Assembly: GCA_025766275.1 (NCBI GenBank)
Contig: JAFKAC010000041.1
Span: 1 to 64,000, forward strand
DNA: 64,000 nucleotides
Reading direction: 5' to 3'
DNA from: Lactarius indigo
Lineage: Eukaryota > Basidiomycota > Agaricomycetes > Russulales > Russulaceae
The position numbers and the translations under genes were made by a program. Numbering within the stretch: position 1 is the first letter of the stretch; each line of letters begins with the position of its first letter. Of this stretch, positions 8,863 through 18,768 are shown piece by piece. Under the pieces are notes generated by a model. The model worked only from the letters and a program-made list of their open reading frames with translations. It searched no databases and was not told the origin of the DNA.

Positions 8863-9828
8863 ATGGCAGCCCCTGCACCTGCAAAAATTTTAGGCGCAGC
8901 GCCTGAGCCCTTTGATGGCAAACCCAACAATGCCGAAGCATTTTGGAATAACCTGGCCAACTACTTCCACCTAAACCAGGATATCTTTAACACCGAGGAC
9001 AAAAAGATATCCACTGCCCTTACCTATTTCAAGGTCGGAACCCCAGCAGGAGAATGGGCTCAAGATAGGCAAAAGAAAGCCTTAAACCCGACCGGTGGAA
9101 CAGCAATAACCTTTGGCACTTGGGCGCAGTTCAAAACCGACTTTGAAGCACACTTCGTTCCTGGTCACACTGCCATGGAATCCACCAACAAAATGTATTC
9201 TCTAAAGATGGGGACCCGACCTTTCAACGAATGGTTCCAAGAATGGTCAACCCATGCTACACGAAGTGGTGCAAACGAGCAGACCAAGATGTATGCCTTC
9301 CGACAAGCTATCCCAACGGCTCTAAACATGAAGCTGCTTGGCATATCCCCCATCCCTACCACCTTCGACACCCTTGTCGAGAAAGCAAGAGAGTTTGATC
9401 GCGCCTATCGAATTTACGCTGGTCACGCCATTAACCAGTTCAACAAAACCCATAAGCCCACCACAGGACGAGCCGTCCTAGCGGAGGACGATAGCGTAAA
9501 TGTCAACGCCTCCTCATCTCGTACTACCAAACCAAGAGCCAAACTTACCAAGGAAGAGCGAGAGTATCGCTTCAAGAACAAACTCTGCCTGTACTGTGGC
9601 AAACCTGGCCACGTACTTAAAGAATGTCATGCCAAGACGGCAGCTATGAAGGCCAAAGGGGGCCAATCCAACAACAACGCTAGAGCGCGCGGCGCCTTTG
9701 TTGATGAACCAAGTCAGGAGGAAGCACCTGCTGACCACCCAGCAAACATTGGAGCGATATATCGAGAGATACTCCCTTTTGACCCGGACGCACGCCCGCG
9801 TTCGGTGCCTATTAATGAGGATTTTTAG
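8863..9828 (+). CDS. gag: Element A Gag (capsid and zinc-knuckle nucleocapsid)
   Basis: A 321-residue Gag. It starts at the second ATG after 5511, in a strong context (G at -3, G at +4). The central part (about residues 20-185) has the helical, Trp-rich pattern of Ty3/Gypsy capsid, including FKTDFEAHF. From residue 242 there is one CCHC zinc knuckle, CLYCGKPGHVLKEC, preceded by a basic patch. It packages element RNA into cytoplasmic virus-like particles. It ends GAT TTT TAG. Pol is in the -1 frame, so slipping on the T run would yield Gag-Pol. ATG codons appear at ordinary frequency from here on, which sharpens the contrast with the leader. Confidence 0.88.
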   Translation: MAAPAPAKILGAAPEPFDGKPNNAEAFWNNLANYFHLNQDIFNTEDKKISTALTYFKVGTPAGEWAQDRQKKALNPTGGTAITFGTWAQFKTDFEAHFVPGHTAMESTNKMYSLKMGTRPFNEWFQEWSTHATRSGANEQTKMYAFRQAIPTALNMKLLGISPIPTTFDTLVEKAREFDRAYRIYAGHAINQFNKTHKPTTGRAVLAEDDSVNVNASSSRTTKPRAKLTKEEREYRFKNKLCLYCGKPGHVLKECHAKTAAMKAKGGQSNNNARARGAFVDEPSQEEAPADHPANIGAIYREILPFDPDARPRSVPINEDF

Positions 9829-12800
9829 GCTCTTCCATCGTAGCACTGTCGATTGGAAGTATTCGTGCCAGTAGCGTTGTACACGGCCTTTCCCTACTAG
9901 AGACGCTTGGAGCCGAGCATGTACCTGTAGAAACAATTCGGAATAGGAGAGCTCCTTCAATTGTTCTCAGAGTTACACTAGTAGGAAAAAAGTCTGGCAA
10001 AGAAATCAGTGCCCGTGCCCTGTTGGACAGCGGTGCGGAGGGCATCATCGTGGATGATGGGTTTGCGCGAGCAAACAACCTAACAATGAGGACACTAATT
10101 AAACCCTTACCAGTTAGAAACGTGGACGGGTCTCCCAACAAGACGGGATCTGTTAGGTATACTACGATCCAAAGACTACGGATCAGAACTTCGGACGACA
10201 ACTACCACGACGAAACCGTGGAACTTTATGCAACTACTCTAGGGGAGCACGATATAATCTTAGGAACAGATTGGCTCCAAGCACATAACCCTGAAATCGA
10301 TTGGCATCAACCAAAGATAGCCTTCACACGATGCCCAAGAACCTGTACCCTGTCCTCCTCAACAGTTGTCATCTCTTCAAAAGTTCCACAGACACGACAC
10401 ACGACTATTAACATCCTTGAACTTGAAGCAACCCAAGAAGCTTACCTCCCCACGGAAGATGAAACAGAACCTCTGGAACCTACATTCGTCAAAGATGCCT
10501 GTGAACCCTGGCTGTGGATTCACAGCTTTAACAAGTATGACCACCTTGCTATCCGAGCAAAGATAACTACAAGCACCAAGATAGCAGCACGCACTGCACC
10601 CAAGCCTTCCACCGACCATATTCCAAGTCATTTCCAACGTTACACCAAAGTATTCAGCGAAATCGCGTCCCACCGACTTCCCCAACACCAACCTTGGGAT
10701 CACGCAATTGATCTCAAGCCAGGAGCCACTATGAAGAATTGTGGCATCTATCGACTTACACCAAAAGAATCTGATGCCCTCAAAGAGTATATTTCTGAAC
10801 ACCTAAAGAAAGGTTACATTCGACCATCTAAGTCACCCATGGCTTCCCCCTTCTTTTTCGTCGACAAAAAAGATGGCAAACTCCGACCTGTGCAAGACTA
10901 CCGTGCCCTCAATGATATAACCATTAAAAACGCAGCACCCCTTCCCCTTATCCCTGAACTTATCGACAAACTCCATGGCGCACGTTACTTCACCAAACTG
11001 GATATTCGCTGGGGATACAACAATATCCGTATTCGTGAAGGCGATGAATACAAGGCAGCCTTCAAAACATCCTTAGGACTTTTCGAACCTACAGTAATGA
11101 CTTTTGGCCTCTGTAATGCCCCTGCCACCTTCCAAACGTTCATGAACCAAATCTTCGAGCCCTTGATCGATGGTGGACACGTAGTGGTCTACCTCGATGA
11201 CATCTTAATCTTTACAGAAGATATCTCCTCCCTTACAGCGTTGACACACGACGTGCTTCAACGGCTGGAACGCCACGACCTCTACCTAAAACCTGAAAAA
11301 TGTACCTTCGCACAAACTTCCGTAGAATACCTTGGAATCGTCATTTCCGATGGACAAGTTTCTATGGACCCTGCAAAAGTTGCGGGCATTACCCAATGGC
11401 CCACCCCACGTACTGTCAAACAAGTCCAAGCCTTCCTAGGCTTTTGCAACTTCTATCGACGCTTCATTAAAGACTACTCCGCTATCGCTCGCCCCTTGTT
11501 TGACCTGACCAAGAAGGATGTCCCCTTTTCTTGGGATACTGCAGCGGAAAGCGCTTTCCGCACCCTAATCCAGTGCTTCACGGAGGCTCCTGTCCTTGCC
11601 CTACCCAACCACTCCAAACCTTTCCGCCTCATCACCGACGCAAGTGATTTCGCTACCGGTGCCATCCTGGAGCAACCGGATGCCTTGCAACGTTGGCACC
11701 CCGTCGCCTTCCTTTCCAAATCCCTCCTTCCTGCTGAACGTCACTACGAAATCTGCGACAAGGAACTTCTTGCCATCATCCATGCCTTGCATGCTTTCCG
11801 CCACTACTTGGAAGGACGAGATGACGTTACTGAAATCTGGTCTGACCATGGCAACCTTGTCTATTTTACCACAAAGCAGAAGCTTTCCCGCCGTCAGGCC
11901 CATTGGGCCTTGTTCCTCTCTCGCTTCCAGTTCATCATCATCCACAAACCCGGTACACAGAATAAGTCTGATGCACTGTCCCGGCGTCCAGATCATAAAA
12001 AGGGGATAGCGGATGAAGATGAAAAACGAGTGCTCCTAGATACCAAGTATTTTTCCATCAACGCAGTACAAAGAACTGCAGTAACCATTCAAGGTGATAC
12101 CACCCTCCGACAACGTATCAAAAACACCCAGACCTACGACAAGGAAGTCAGCATGGCTCTAGAATCCCTCTTAAAAAATGGCCCTCGTTCCCTAGCTAAA
12201 GGCCTAGAAGAGTGGAACTTAGAAGATGGCATTATCTTGTTCAAAGGACAAGTCTACGTTCCCAAAGACGACAACCTACGAAGAGACATTGTTAAAACAT
12301 ACCATGACCACATTGCCACAGGACATCCAGGGCGATGGAAGACCTATGAGTTAATATCCCAAGACTTCTGGTGGCCAGGCATATCAACCTTTGTTAAAAC
12401 CTATGTTGATGGTTGCGCCATATGCCAAGCCACTAAAATCAAACCACGTACCCAAGTACCCCTACAACCAAACACAATACCTGAAGAAATATGGGGGACC
12501 ATCACAATGGACTTCATCACCGACCTTCCCCTATCCCACAACTACGATTCATTATTTGTAGTGGTTGATCGACTCAGCAAAGCTATAGTCATTTCCCCTT
12601 GCAACAAAACCATCACTGCAGACGAAACAGCCCAACTCTACCTTGAAAACGTCTGGAGACGTACTGGCCTACCTCAACAAGTCATTTCCGACAGAGGCCC
12701 CCAGTTTGCATCAAAAGTCATGCAAGAAATTTGGAACAAACTAGGAGTCAAATCTACCCTGTCCACGGCTTTCCATCCGCAAACAGATGGAGAAACCGAA

Positions 12801-13589
12801 CGCGTAAACCAAGAACTTGAACAGTACCTCCGTGTCTTCTGTAACTTCCAACAAGACAACTGGGTAGACCTAATCCCGTTCATGGAATTCGCGCACAATG
12901 CACGACAGCATAGTGCAACCCACAAATCACCCTTTGAAGTGTGGTATGGGTACAATCCGGAGTTCATTCCCCCCATCCACTTCAATAGCAAGATACCCGC
13001 AGCCGAAGAAAGACTAGATGCACTTAACCGAATCCGCTCTGAAGTTACTGCAGCCCTCAAAGTTGCCGCGGAAGTAATGAGAAATTCCAAGTCAATCCCA
13101 ACCCCTCACAAGTTCAATAAAGGCGATCTAGTCTGGCTAGAAGGGACTAACATTCACACTACCCACCCCAAAGCTAAACTCGCCCCCCGCCGCCATGGTC
13201 CTTTTAAAGTCCTATCCTCCTGGGGAGTTAACTGCAAACTCCAACTCCCAAAGACATGGCGAATCCACCCAGTCTTCCATAATTCCCTGATCTCTCCGTA
13301 CAAAGAAAACACCACGCATGGCCCTAACTTCACCCGACCGCCCCCCGAAATTGTCCAAGGGGAAGACGAACACTATGAAGTCGAAAGGGTCCTGCAATCA
13401 AAGATATCGCCCAACAAGAAAGGCGTACTTTACTTGATCAAATGGAAGGGGTATCCCGACTCCGAAAACTCCTGGCTCCCCTCCTCCCAAATGACCCACG
13501 CGCAAGACCTTGTTACTCAATTTCACAAGGCCAACCCTAGTGCCCCTAAACCAAAGTCAACTAGTGCTAGTGGAATAGCACGACGTTAA
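9825..13589 (+). CDS. pol: Element A Pol: protease, RT, RNase H, integrase, chromodomain
   Basis: Open in the -1 frame from the Gag stop to TAA at 13587-13589, about 1,254 codons, apparently without a lesion. In order: aspartic protease with DSGA (about 10026); reverse transcriptase with QDYRALN and YLDD (tyrosine codon at 11190); RNase H with an ITDASDF motif (about 11630); integrase with an H-H-C-C zinc region (about 12300-12430) and catalytic DDE core (first Asp about 12511, second in SDRGPQF); and a C-terminal chromodomain (about 13370-13490, LIKWKGYPDSENSW). It makes cDNA in the particle and integrates it; chromodomains of this group bind histone marks and guide targeting. It is most likely made as a -1 Gag-Pol fusion. 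No separate ATG start is needed near 10023. Confidence 0.9.
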   Translation, partial: LGSSIVALSIGSIRASSVVHGLSLLETLGAEHVPVETIRNRRAPSIVLRVTLVGKKSGKEISARALLDSGAEGIIVDDGFARANNLTMRTLIKPLPVRNVDGSPNKTGSVRYTTIQRLRIRTSDDNYHDETVELYATTLGEHDIILGTDWLQAHNPEIDWHQPKIAFTRCPRTCTLSSSTVVISSKVPQTRHTTINILELEATQEAYLPTEDETEPLEPTFVKDACEPWLWIHSFNKYDHLAIRAKITTSTKIAARTAPKPSTDHIPSHFQRYTKVFSEIASHRLPQHQPWDHAIDLKPGATMKNCGIYRLTPKESDALKEYISEHLKKGYIRPSKSPMASPFFFVDKKDGKLRPVQDYRALNDITIKNAAPLPLIPELIDKLHGARYFTKLDIRWGYNNIRIREGDEYKAAFKTSLGLFEPTVMTFGLCNAPATFQTFMNQIFEPLIDGGHVVVYLDDILIFTEDISSLTALTHDVLQRLERHDLYLKPEKCTFAQTSVEYLGIVISDGQVSMDPAKVAGITQWPTPRTVKQVQAFLGFCNFYRRFIKDYSAIARPLFDLTKKDVPFSWDTAAESAFRTLIQCFTEAPVLALPNHSKPFRLITDASDFATGAILEQPDALQRWHPVAFLSKSLLPAERHYEICDKELLAIIHALHAFRHYLEGRDDVTEIWSDHGNLVYFTTKQKLSRRQAHWALFLSRFQFIIIHKPGTQNKSDALSRRPDHKKGIADEDEKRVLLDTKYFSINAVQRTAVTIQGDTTLRQRIKNTQTYDKEVSMALESLLKNGPRSLAKGLEEWNLEDGIILFKGQVYVPKDDNLRRDIVKTYHDHIATGHPGRWKTYELISQDFWWPGISTFVKTYVDGCAICQATKIKPRTQVPLQPNTIPEEIWGTITMDFITDLPLSHNYDSLFVVVDRLSKAIVISPCNKTITADETAQLYLENVWRRTGLPQQVISDRGPQFASKVMQEIWNKLGVKSTLSTAFHPQTDGETERVNQELEQYLRVFCNFQQDNWVDLIPFMEFAHNARQHSATHKSPFEVWYGYNPEFIPPIHFNSKIPAAEERLDALNRIRSEVTAALKVAAEVMRNSKSIPTPHKFNKGDLVWLEGTNIHTTHPKAKLAPRRHGPFKVLSSWGVNCKLQLPKTWRIHPVFHNSLISPYKENTTHGPNFTRPPPEIVQGEDEHYEVERVLQSKISPNKKGVLYLIKWKGYPDSENSWLPSSQMTHAQDLVTQFHKANPSAPKPKSTSASGIARR

Positions 13590-13600
13590 AAAGGGGATAC

Positions 13601-14292
13601 TGTCACGAACCTATAAACCAGGTCGTGACTCAAGGCGCTTAGAGCCGGACCGGACCGGACCGGACCGGACCGGGCTTATGTCATCAGCTTCCTAAAGGGG
13701 AAATCCGAAATCGGAGTTTAAATTTCGCTCTCCGACAGTCACGTGATGTGTCACGTGATTACCCTGCCTTTCCAAGTCACATGCATACCTGCACGTGTAT
13801 CAATCAACAGTTGATCGTTTATCAATCAACGAAGATAATCAACCAAGTCACAAGGAACACGTGTCCTAATCACGAGTTCCGCAGTTGCTGCGGAATCATG
13901 CCACTATGGTGCAATATGGCGTCATTGACTGCGGCGCAGTCGTGCCATGCTTATCCTTTATCCTGATTGGACAGTATAAATAACTTGTCTCTGGAATGTT
14001 CCAATCCGCAGTATTGCGCAGCACTCGTGGGCAGGCCCTAAGCTTGCCCTAAACCTACGCACAGACCACCCCCTGTAGTATATAAGCTAGCGCAATCTAT
14101 CGGACAGTCCCTCAGACTGTCCACTTGTGACATCTTCCCTCTCTTGCCTCTCAGCTCCTTCGAGTGCCCCACCTTGTGTGCGCCACTATCTTCTTTGAGC
14201 CAAGACGCCTCCTCTCCGACCCCTTCGACGCTCCCTCCGTCTCTACCTTGCCCGACGTCGTCTCCAGCCTTATCCCTCGCTGTCGAGTGACA
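13601..14292 (+). repeat. Element A 3' LTR (692 bp)
   Basis: Begins TGTCAC and ends GTGACA. A purine tract (AAAAAGGGGATAC) lies just upstream at 13588-13600. Inside are five copies of CGGAC at 13649-13673, a TATATAA at 14079-14085 and, 36 nt later, an inverted repeat GGACAGTC-CCTCA-GACTGTCC (14102-14122) at the inferred transcription start. From there to the LTR end no ATG occurs. GTGAG (14293-14297) follows; its partner TSD copy is lost with the 5' end. Confidence 0.85.
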
Positions 14293-16798
14293 GTGAGTTC
14301 ATCACACGTACAGGGCCATAATACACGACCACCACGACCCCCCTATCCATGGACATCCAGGCATCAGCAGGACTCAACGGATAGTGGAACGACACTACTG
14401 GTGGCCACGCATCCATCGAGATGTGTACGAATATGTCACGGGGTGTGCTGACTGCCAGCGGAATAAAGTCAACACAAGACCAACGCATGCGCCGCTACAT
14501 CCCATTACTGCAATAACCAACGCCCCCCCTTTTTACACCATCGCGTTGGATTTCATTACTAAACTACCAACGTCCCAATCCTATGATAGCATTCTCACCG
14601 TCACCGATCACGATTGCAGTAAGGCCTCAATATTTATCCTGTGTAACGAAGAAATCACGGCAGAAGAAACCGCTATTCTGTACGTCAATCACGTGTTTAA
14701 ACGGTTCGGACTGCCGCGTAAAATTATCAGCGATTGCGACCCCCGATTCACGTCCAAGTTCACTAAGGAAGTATGCCGAATCCTAGGCATCAAACAGAAT
14801 ATCTCAACGGCGTATCACCCACGAACTGATGGACAATCAGAACGGACCAATCAATGGTTGGAACAGTATCTGCGATTCTGGGCCAACGAGCGTCAAGATA
14901 ACTGGGCGGCATACCTTCCCATAGCAGAATTCGCTCACAACAACTGGCCCCACAAACATACAAAACAATCGCCATTCATGCTACTCATGGGCTACGACCC
15001 AATGGCCGATTGGACGGATAAGCCATCCCCTATTCCAAATGTTATCACCCGACTCACACAGCTTAAGGAAGCACGACAGCTGGCCCAGACCCTTATCAAG
15101 AAGGCCCAAGACAGTTGGGTGAAACATCGAAACACCCCGAAATATCAAATAGGCGACCAAGTGTGGTTAGAAGGGAAACACCTACGAACCAATCAACCCA
15201 CGGCAAAACTTGCGGCGCGACGCCACAGCCCTTTCAAGGTGGTCCAGGTGATGTCCCCATACAATTATCGCCTCGAACTTCCCGCACAGTGGAGCATCCA
15301 CCCGGTGTTTCACATAGATCTTCTCACACCATACAAAAGCACGACCATACACGGCGAAAATTTCCCTAGACCACCACCGGATCTTGTGGAAGGAGAAGAG
15401 GAATATGAAGTTGAGGCTGTTCTGGACTCACGGCACGTCGGCCGCCGAAGGAAACTGCAATACCTCATCAAATGGAAGGGGTACCCTCACTCGGAGAATC
15501 AGTGGGTCGATAAGGATGACGTCTTTGCTCCGGAAGCAATAGAGGCATATCAAGCGGCCCGGACAGCTGCACGAAGACTTAAAACCGAGACCGAAGGGGG
15601 TCGGGGAGAGTATCACTCCTACCTTCAATCCACTTTTACGTCTATGCCCACCTCTCCCCTCAGACATGTCACCACGGCGATCCTCCTCAACCAAGTCGCA
15701 CAAGATGCCGCCGCCATCATCCAAGACGACGAAGAAACCGTGGTTCCAACGGTCCAGCTCACTCCGTACACACCTGCAAACGTGCGAACGGGGCATATCA
15801 CCACTCAAGAATGGGCTGGCCTCCTACAGAGGTTCCCAGACCCCACGCGCCAGCCCAGCGACGAGCAGCAGCCTGCCGTCGCTCACATCTTCCGAGACGA
15901 CAGCGGGGCGCGGGAACCCATCGCGATCATCCCCCCAGACGACGCTCTTATCAGTATTAGGGGAGTTTTCCCGACCGATCGACCTAACGAAGGACCGGGA
16001 GGAGACGGAAGCGGAGGAGGCTTGGCGGAGGACGGCTCAGGAGTGGGCCAGAGAACAGTTGAGGTTGGCACAGGAGAGATTGAGCGAGTTGCAGCAGCGC
16101 AGGCAGCAATGCCGGACCAAGCTGACCATGACGACGGAGATTACTACCCGGTCAGCCACCCCCTCCTTCGAACGAATCGCGACTCTGCTGATCCTGGAAT
16201 CACCCCGTGGCTCCTGCACACTGACGGAACCCCCATGTCTCGAGGACGTGTGCGACTGCCCGGCGTCGCATTACACACCACCATTACGCGCGACGACGAC
16301 CCCACGCAGGTCCTTGCGCCTGAAGGGTTCCGGGCGAATTGACAGCCCCATCACATTCATTTCCCCATCACCGGGCCGGACGGAGTAGAGCTGCAGGCGA
16401 GTCATGTGCAGATTGTTGGAGGTGCGAACCCCTTTGTCCTGGGAGTTATCCCAGGATCCCCCTATCTTTACAGCAAACCCCTTTACGCCACTCCCCACCT
16501 TTCGGCTGCGAACCATGCCTTCATCGCCCACGAGGATCTAGTGATTCTCGCCGCCAACAAACTTACGGACCGCGCACTCAACCGCATAGGGGATGAATCC
16601 CTAGTTGCAGAGGTGACACGGTATCGTGCCGCAGCCCACGAGGAGTCGCGCCTACAAGCGCGTATCCGTCAACTCCGCGGTATGGTCCTTGTCGCCCGAG
16701 AGGACAAGATGGACTGTGTGTACCGCTTGGAGCGGGTGGACGTGTTCTGACGCATTGAAGACGAGCAGCGTGAGTGGATCGCGCGGGACTTCCAGTGA
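14293..16798 (+). pseudogene. pol: Element F Pol C-terminal part: integrase, chromodomain, extension
   Basis: The frame opens at the A/F junction with the integrase H2C2 region (HGHPGIS... and CADCQRNK). It continues through the catalytic core (ALDFITK, SDCDPRF, RTNQWLEQ), a GPY-like segment and the chromodomain (YLIKWKGYPHSENQW). A long C-terminal extension of about 400 residues follows, shared with B, B' and C. TGA at 16340-16342 replaces the CGA found at the same place in element B. A second TGA (about 16748) and the final TGA (16796-16798) follow. SDRDPRF is SDCDPRF here, an Arg-to-Cys change that a CpG transition would explain. Truncated at the 5' side, so not functional alone. Confidence 0.85.
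15666..16388 (+). CDS. Overlapping ORF in +1 frame of Pol tail (element F copy)
   Basis: 240 codons, ATG to TAG, in the +1 frame relative to Pol. It starts MSPRRSSSTKSHK and has a predicted coiled-coil segment with W-x-x-T-A-x-x-W-x-x-E-Q-L-x-x-A. It ends shortly after KGSGRIDSPITF. The same ORF, in the same frame relation, is open in B and B', and a diverged version is open in C. Basic and Ser/Thr-rich at the N-terminus. Function unknown. Both frames are conserved between F and B, so dual coding is possible. Confidence 0.45.
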   Translation: MSPRRSSSTKSHKMPPPSSKTTKKPWFQRSSSLRTHLQTCERGISPLKNGLASYRGSQTPRASPATSSSLPSLTSSETTAGRGNPSRSSPQTTLLSVLGEFSRPIDLTKDREETEAEEAWRRTAQEWAREQLRLAQERLSELQQRRQQCRTKLTMTTEITTRSATPSFERIATLLILESPRGSCTLTEPPCLEDVCDCPASHYTPPLRATTTPRRSLRLKGSGRIDSPITFISPSPGRTE

Positions 16799-16828
16799 GT
16801 CTGGGGTCTCACGCTGAAAAGGGGGTGA

Positions 16829-17306
16829 TGTCACGTTTCTGCATTGGACCCTTACTGTACCGGTTGTGACTACGGCGGTAAGGTAAATTAGTCACGGACT
16901 CGCGGCCTTAGGGCATTACGATGTAGTACGATAGGAGATTGGGGTTGATTGCTGACTGGACTCTGACTCGATCCTAGTACAGGTAGTAGTAGTACTAGGA
17001 TTGCGGTACTTACGCGATACGTTGGACACTATGATATGGTGACTCATAGCAGCGCTTGAAAGCCTGCTTTTCTTGTATTTAAGGTAGCTACGGAAGACCA
17101 AGATACGCCATCTTGGTCTTCTTCAATCATCACTTTCTGTCTCATCCTTCGTTCGCCTCTACCCGAGCTAGAGTACCGTCAAATCACAGTGTCTTTGAAC
17201 ATCTGTCAGAACTGCCTTCGTGCCATACGCTTCCAGCGTGATCAGCTAAGTCAAAGAGTCGCCTTTATCCAAGCTCAAGTCGAGCTAACGCTGTGACGGC
17301 GTTACA
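16829..17306 (+). repeat. Element F 3' LTR (478 bp, B family)
   Basis: TGTCACG...GGCGTTACA, preceded by the purine tract GAAAAGGGGGTGA. It closely matches the B LTRs at 36943 and 44165, including a TATTTAA and the palindrome GAAGACCAAGAT/ATCTTGGTCTTC at the inferred start. Confidence 0.85.
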
Positions 17307-18092
17307 TGCTCCTTTGAGTCCTCCTGAGCTCGTTGTTGGTGTTCCTCCTGTTCCGGTGCTTGAGCCGGTACCTGTGCCAGTGCCTGTGGCGTTTATGGCT
17401 GACATGATGAGTGTTGGCTGTGATGTGATGGGGATCTGGGGTGGTTCAACTGGGGAGGGTAATCTGATTGGTGGTAGTGGGGCTGGGAATCCTTCTTCCG
17501 CTGGGGATGGTTCTATCCAGATAGGGATAGTGGGGCTGGCTTGTGACGAAGCTTGTGTGGGTACTGTGATGTCTAAGTGGTGTTCTGAGGAGTGGGATGG
17601 TTCTGAGTGTGATTCCGCTTCGTCTGAGCTGGGTTCTTCTTCTGATGAGTCTTGTTGTAGTCCGTATGTTCCCCTAGTGTTTCTTGGTGCTGAGGATGAT
17701 TGTTGTGTGGGCGTTTCTGGGTTCTGTTCGTCTTCTTCATTCCACCAGCCTAGTCCTTCAGCAAATCTGTGTGGTGTGATGTTTATGGCTCTGGTATGGT
17801 AGGGGTTCTGAAAGTATCGGAGGATGTACCAGTTGTTGTTGATGAATTCCACTGGTCTGAGTTCGCCTTTGATGAGGCACTTGTAACAAGGTGGTCTGCC
17901 TGATGTTGTGGCCCAGCGAGCTCCTTTTCCTAGTTGACTGCTTTTAACGTGGTGTGGGAGGTCGTCTTGTGTTCTGGTTGTGACTGGGGTCCAATCGTTG
18001 TCTGATTCAAAGGTGACACTGATGCTAGCCACGATTGTGGTCTGTCTTGGGTGCTGATTTGTGTAAGGGGATGGCTGAAGCGGCCCCTTGTG
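17307..18092 (-). CDS. Element E pre-Gag ORF and Gag N-terminus (truncated)
   Basis: An open frame from after TGA (18093-18095) to the F junction. No in-frame ATG occurs before the inferred Gag methionine at 17405-17403 (MSAINATG), which has A at -3. Only two out-of-frame ATGs lie between the LTR and that codon; one (about 18105) starts a four-codon uORF. The domain includes LRPVEFINNNW, matching the RPVEFNF...W core of the B and C pre-Gag regions, then an acidic Ser/Gln-rich linker and a Gly-Thr run. The arrangement matches element A ORF4 plus Gag. A non-AUG start is implied if the pre-Gag part is translated. Confidence 0.55.
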
Positions 18093-18240
18093 TCAGGGAG
18101 GATCCATCGCCTGGCTATGCCGTCGTTTCTGGGTTCTGTGGAGTGTCTGGTTGTTGGCTGATGCGTCCTCTTGGATCGTCGCCCACTCTGCTGTGTGGCA
18201 GTAGTGTCTTGGGTGTGTTGGGAGTTGTAGACTTGGCTTA

Positions 18241-18768
18241 TGTTACGCCCTAGCAGGGGCGTGGGTTCTGAAGGTTTCTAATCACACAAGTATCAAGTGA
18301 AGACCTCTGTTGTCTTATTGCTATGAAATACAAGTGGCGAAAGTGTGGCACAGGGTGCAGCACTACTCTGTAATATAGGACTCCTCGTCCGAAGTGTCTG
18401 ACACTTCTCTACACTTGATCTTGCTAGTGCACAGAGTATAACAGGTGTGACGCGTTGATATAGTTCAACTGCAAAGACTTCGAAGTGTCCTGGTTAGGGA
18501 CTGAGGTAGGGGATGCACAAGAGGAGGGGAATAGGGCGAGGTCACACCAAAGTACGGAGGCAAGGTTGCTAGATTGCAAACGAAGCCAAGTCTGGCTTCC
18601 TACGGTCTATAGTACAGGTTTATATAGGACAGGGTTCCAAACAACATGAACACAAGTCCACACAATATCAAAGAGACTAAATGGAGCAAGCAGAAGTTCG
18701 GATCAAAGAAACAGCACCACTAGTAACAGTAGCTCTGTGACTGAGGTCTGAAGCGTCGGATCATAACA
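18241..18768 (-). repeat. Element E 5' LTR (528 bp)
   Basis: On the plus strand it runs TGTTACGCCC...GATCATAACA. In the sense direction, TATATAA (from 18626) lies 34 nt before the inferred start GACTTGGCTTC (18592), inside a GAAGCCA/TGGCTTC palindrome. The adjacent sequence at 18230-18240 reads TAAGCCAAGTC in sense, complementary to that start. No ATG occurs between the inferred start and the LTR end. TCTCT (18769-18773) flanks it on the right; the partner copy is lost. Confidence 0.75.

Larger units (their letters stand above)
5511..14292 (+). mobile_element. Element A: 5'-truncated Ty3/Gypsy chromovirus with AUG-poor leader
   Basis: The body holds four AUG-poor ORFs, gag, pol and a 3' LTR (13601-14292). 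No copy of that LTR is seen upstream, and the left edge abuts minisatellite DNA, so the 5' LTR and leader start are missing. The right edge is clean: the LTR ends in GTGACA, the inverse of its TGTCAC start, and is followed by element F pol sequence beginning GTGAG. Order: ORF1 (5468-6364), ORF2 (6500-7534), ORF3 (7573-8274), ORF4 (8278-8787), Gag (8863-9828), Pol (to 13589). Gag and Pol are uninterrupted, so the copy is fairly recent despite the truncation. Confidence 0.8.
14293..17306 (+). mobile_element. Element F: 3' half of a B-family Gypsy element
   Basis: Sequence resumes immediately after the element A LTR in the middle of the integrase zinc region, so A inserted into F. F contains the rest of Pol, the overlapping ORF and a 3' LTR (16829-17306). 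Its 5' half should lie left of A but is absent. It is inserted in element E, whose pre-Gag region resumes at 17307. Confidence 0.8.
17307..18768 (-). mobile_element. Element E: 5' fragment of another Gypsy family (LTR and pre-Gag)
   Basis: Minus-oriented. The 5' LTR is 18241-18768, followed leftward by a primer site and a pre-Gag/Gag start, cut at 17307 by element F. The rest of E is missing from the window. It interrupts element D integrase at 18769. Confidence 0.75.

Noticed and set aside
10023..10030. Independent Pol start at 10023
   Set aside because: The frame is open back to the Gag stop in the -1 phase with conserved-looking codons, so Pol more likely arises by frameshift than from a TTG start.
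16829..17306. Classical ascomycete RIP as the cause of decay
   Set aside because: RIP prefers CpA; the LTR pair differences here are at CpG, with CpA and TpG as products.
17293..17802. Plus-strand ORF of 169 codons rich in Val/Gly/Ser
   Set aside because: Antisense to the element E pre-Gag frame, which matches the pre-Gag domains of B and C.
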